Assembly (NCBI GenBank): GCA_025454515.1
Contig: JALOOH010000002.1
Location: forward strand, 1 to 38,986
DNA from: Chloroflexota bacterium
Lineage (GTDB): Bacteria; Chloroflexota; Limnocylindria; Limnocylindrales; CSP1-4
DNA: 38,986 nt
Direction: 5' to 3'
Shown here: piece after piece, positions 38,788 to 38,986 of the stretch
How positions within the stretch are numbered: position 1 is the stretch's first letter
Layout of the letters: each line of letters opens with the position of its first letter
Notes under the pieces: generated by a model
Told to the model about the DNA's origin: nothing
The model's database searches: none
What the model saw: the letters and a program-made list of their open reading frames with translations, nothing else
Made by a program: the position numbers and the translations under genes

Positions 38788-38986
38788 ATGAACACCTCGA
38801 CCGACCGTCTCGCCACCCTCGCGGACCTCCGCTCCCGGTGGGGCGCGGCCGCCCCCCGGCCGGCCGTGGAAGTCTTCGGTGCGCTCGCCATCGCGCCTCT
38901 TCCGGCCGTCGAGCCGAGCGGGCCCGGCGCCGTCCCCGGCCACGGACCAGCCGAGGGCCCCGGCCGGCCGATCCCCCTCCCGGGAG
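38788..38986 (+). CDS. Start of a probable SOS-regulated gene (3' end outside window)
   Basis: Sixty-six codons are visible from ATG 38788, with GGAGGG four bases upstream and no stop before the edge. The product begins MNTSTDRLATLADLRSRWG and continues Ala/Pro/Gly-rich without a recognisable domain. The LexA box in its promoter suggests a DNA-damage role. A leading LADLR-type helix before a RecA-like core would fit an ImuA-like mutagenesis protein, but this is a guess; LexA itself is less likely because no helix-turn-helix is visible at the start. Confidence 0.6.
   Translation, partial: MNTSTDRLATLADLRSRWGAAAPRPAVEVFGALAIAPLPAVEPSGPGAVPGHGPAEGPGRPIPLPG

Overview
This is about 39 kb of very GC-rich bacterial DNA (by eye near 70% G+C). 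Start codons are often GTG, genes are tightly packed with ATGA/TGATG overlaps, and secreted lipoproteins carry Ala/Pro/Ser/Thr linkers after the lipobox. The gene content and these linkers suggest an uncultured soil or freshwater Chloroflexota (Limnocylindria-like) genome, with a high-GC actinobacterium as the alternative. This placement is an inference. No phage, IS element or CRISPR array is visible; the window looks chromosomal.

Layout. (1) 1-5380: the end of an aldehyde dehydrogenase, a large FAD plus Fe-S 2-hydroxyacid dehydrogenase overlapping it, then a promoter and a second aldehyde dehydrogenase. (2) 5469-13458: a long plus-strand operon holding a THI5/NMT1-type ABC importer (lipoprotein, ATPase, permease), a class III aminotransferase, an ATZ/TRZ-type amidohydrolase, a CrtI/PYROXD2-like FAD oxidoreductase and an O-methyltransferase. 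(3) 13477-16021: a minus-strand operon of an enamidase-like amidohydrolase, a DUF1989 protein and a class II aldolase-fold protein. (4) 16155-19523: diverging from it, a dihydropyrimidinase-like protein, an N-carbamoylsarcosine-amidase-like hydrolase and a protein resembling the archaeosine-synthase DUF5591 domain. (5) 19661-20548: a GntR regulator. (6) 20555-21937: a second ATZ/TRZ amidohydrolase, minus strand. (7) 22052-27819: a BMP/nucleoside-type ABC importer (lipoprotein, double ATPase, two permeases) with a D-2-hydroxyacid dehydrogenase. (8) 27895-30011, minus strand: a methylmalonate-semialdehyde-dehydrogenase-like enzyme and an AA_synth (DUF1185) protein.

From about 3.9 to 30 kb the genes read as one catabolic island for a nitrogen heterocycle (pyrimidine, hydantoin, nicotinate or related). 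The inferred order is two importers, ring deamination or opening by four amidohydrolases, carbamoyl or amide hydrolysis by the isochorismatase-fold enzyme, transamination, and semialdehyde oxidation. The exact substrate cannot be read from the sequence. AGACA-containing repeats or palindromes sit just upstream of several units, which suggests shared control, possibly by the GntR protein.

The right end is ordinary: tRNA-Ala(CGC), two tandem EamA transporters, an aldo/keto reductase, an SDR dehydrogenase, a frameshifted secreted protein between two copies of an inverted-repeat-bounded element, a uronate-dehydrogenase-like epimerase, a CPA2 antiporter and two small unknown proteins. Last comes the start of a gene behind a promoter that contains a perfect LexA-type box.
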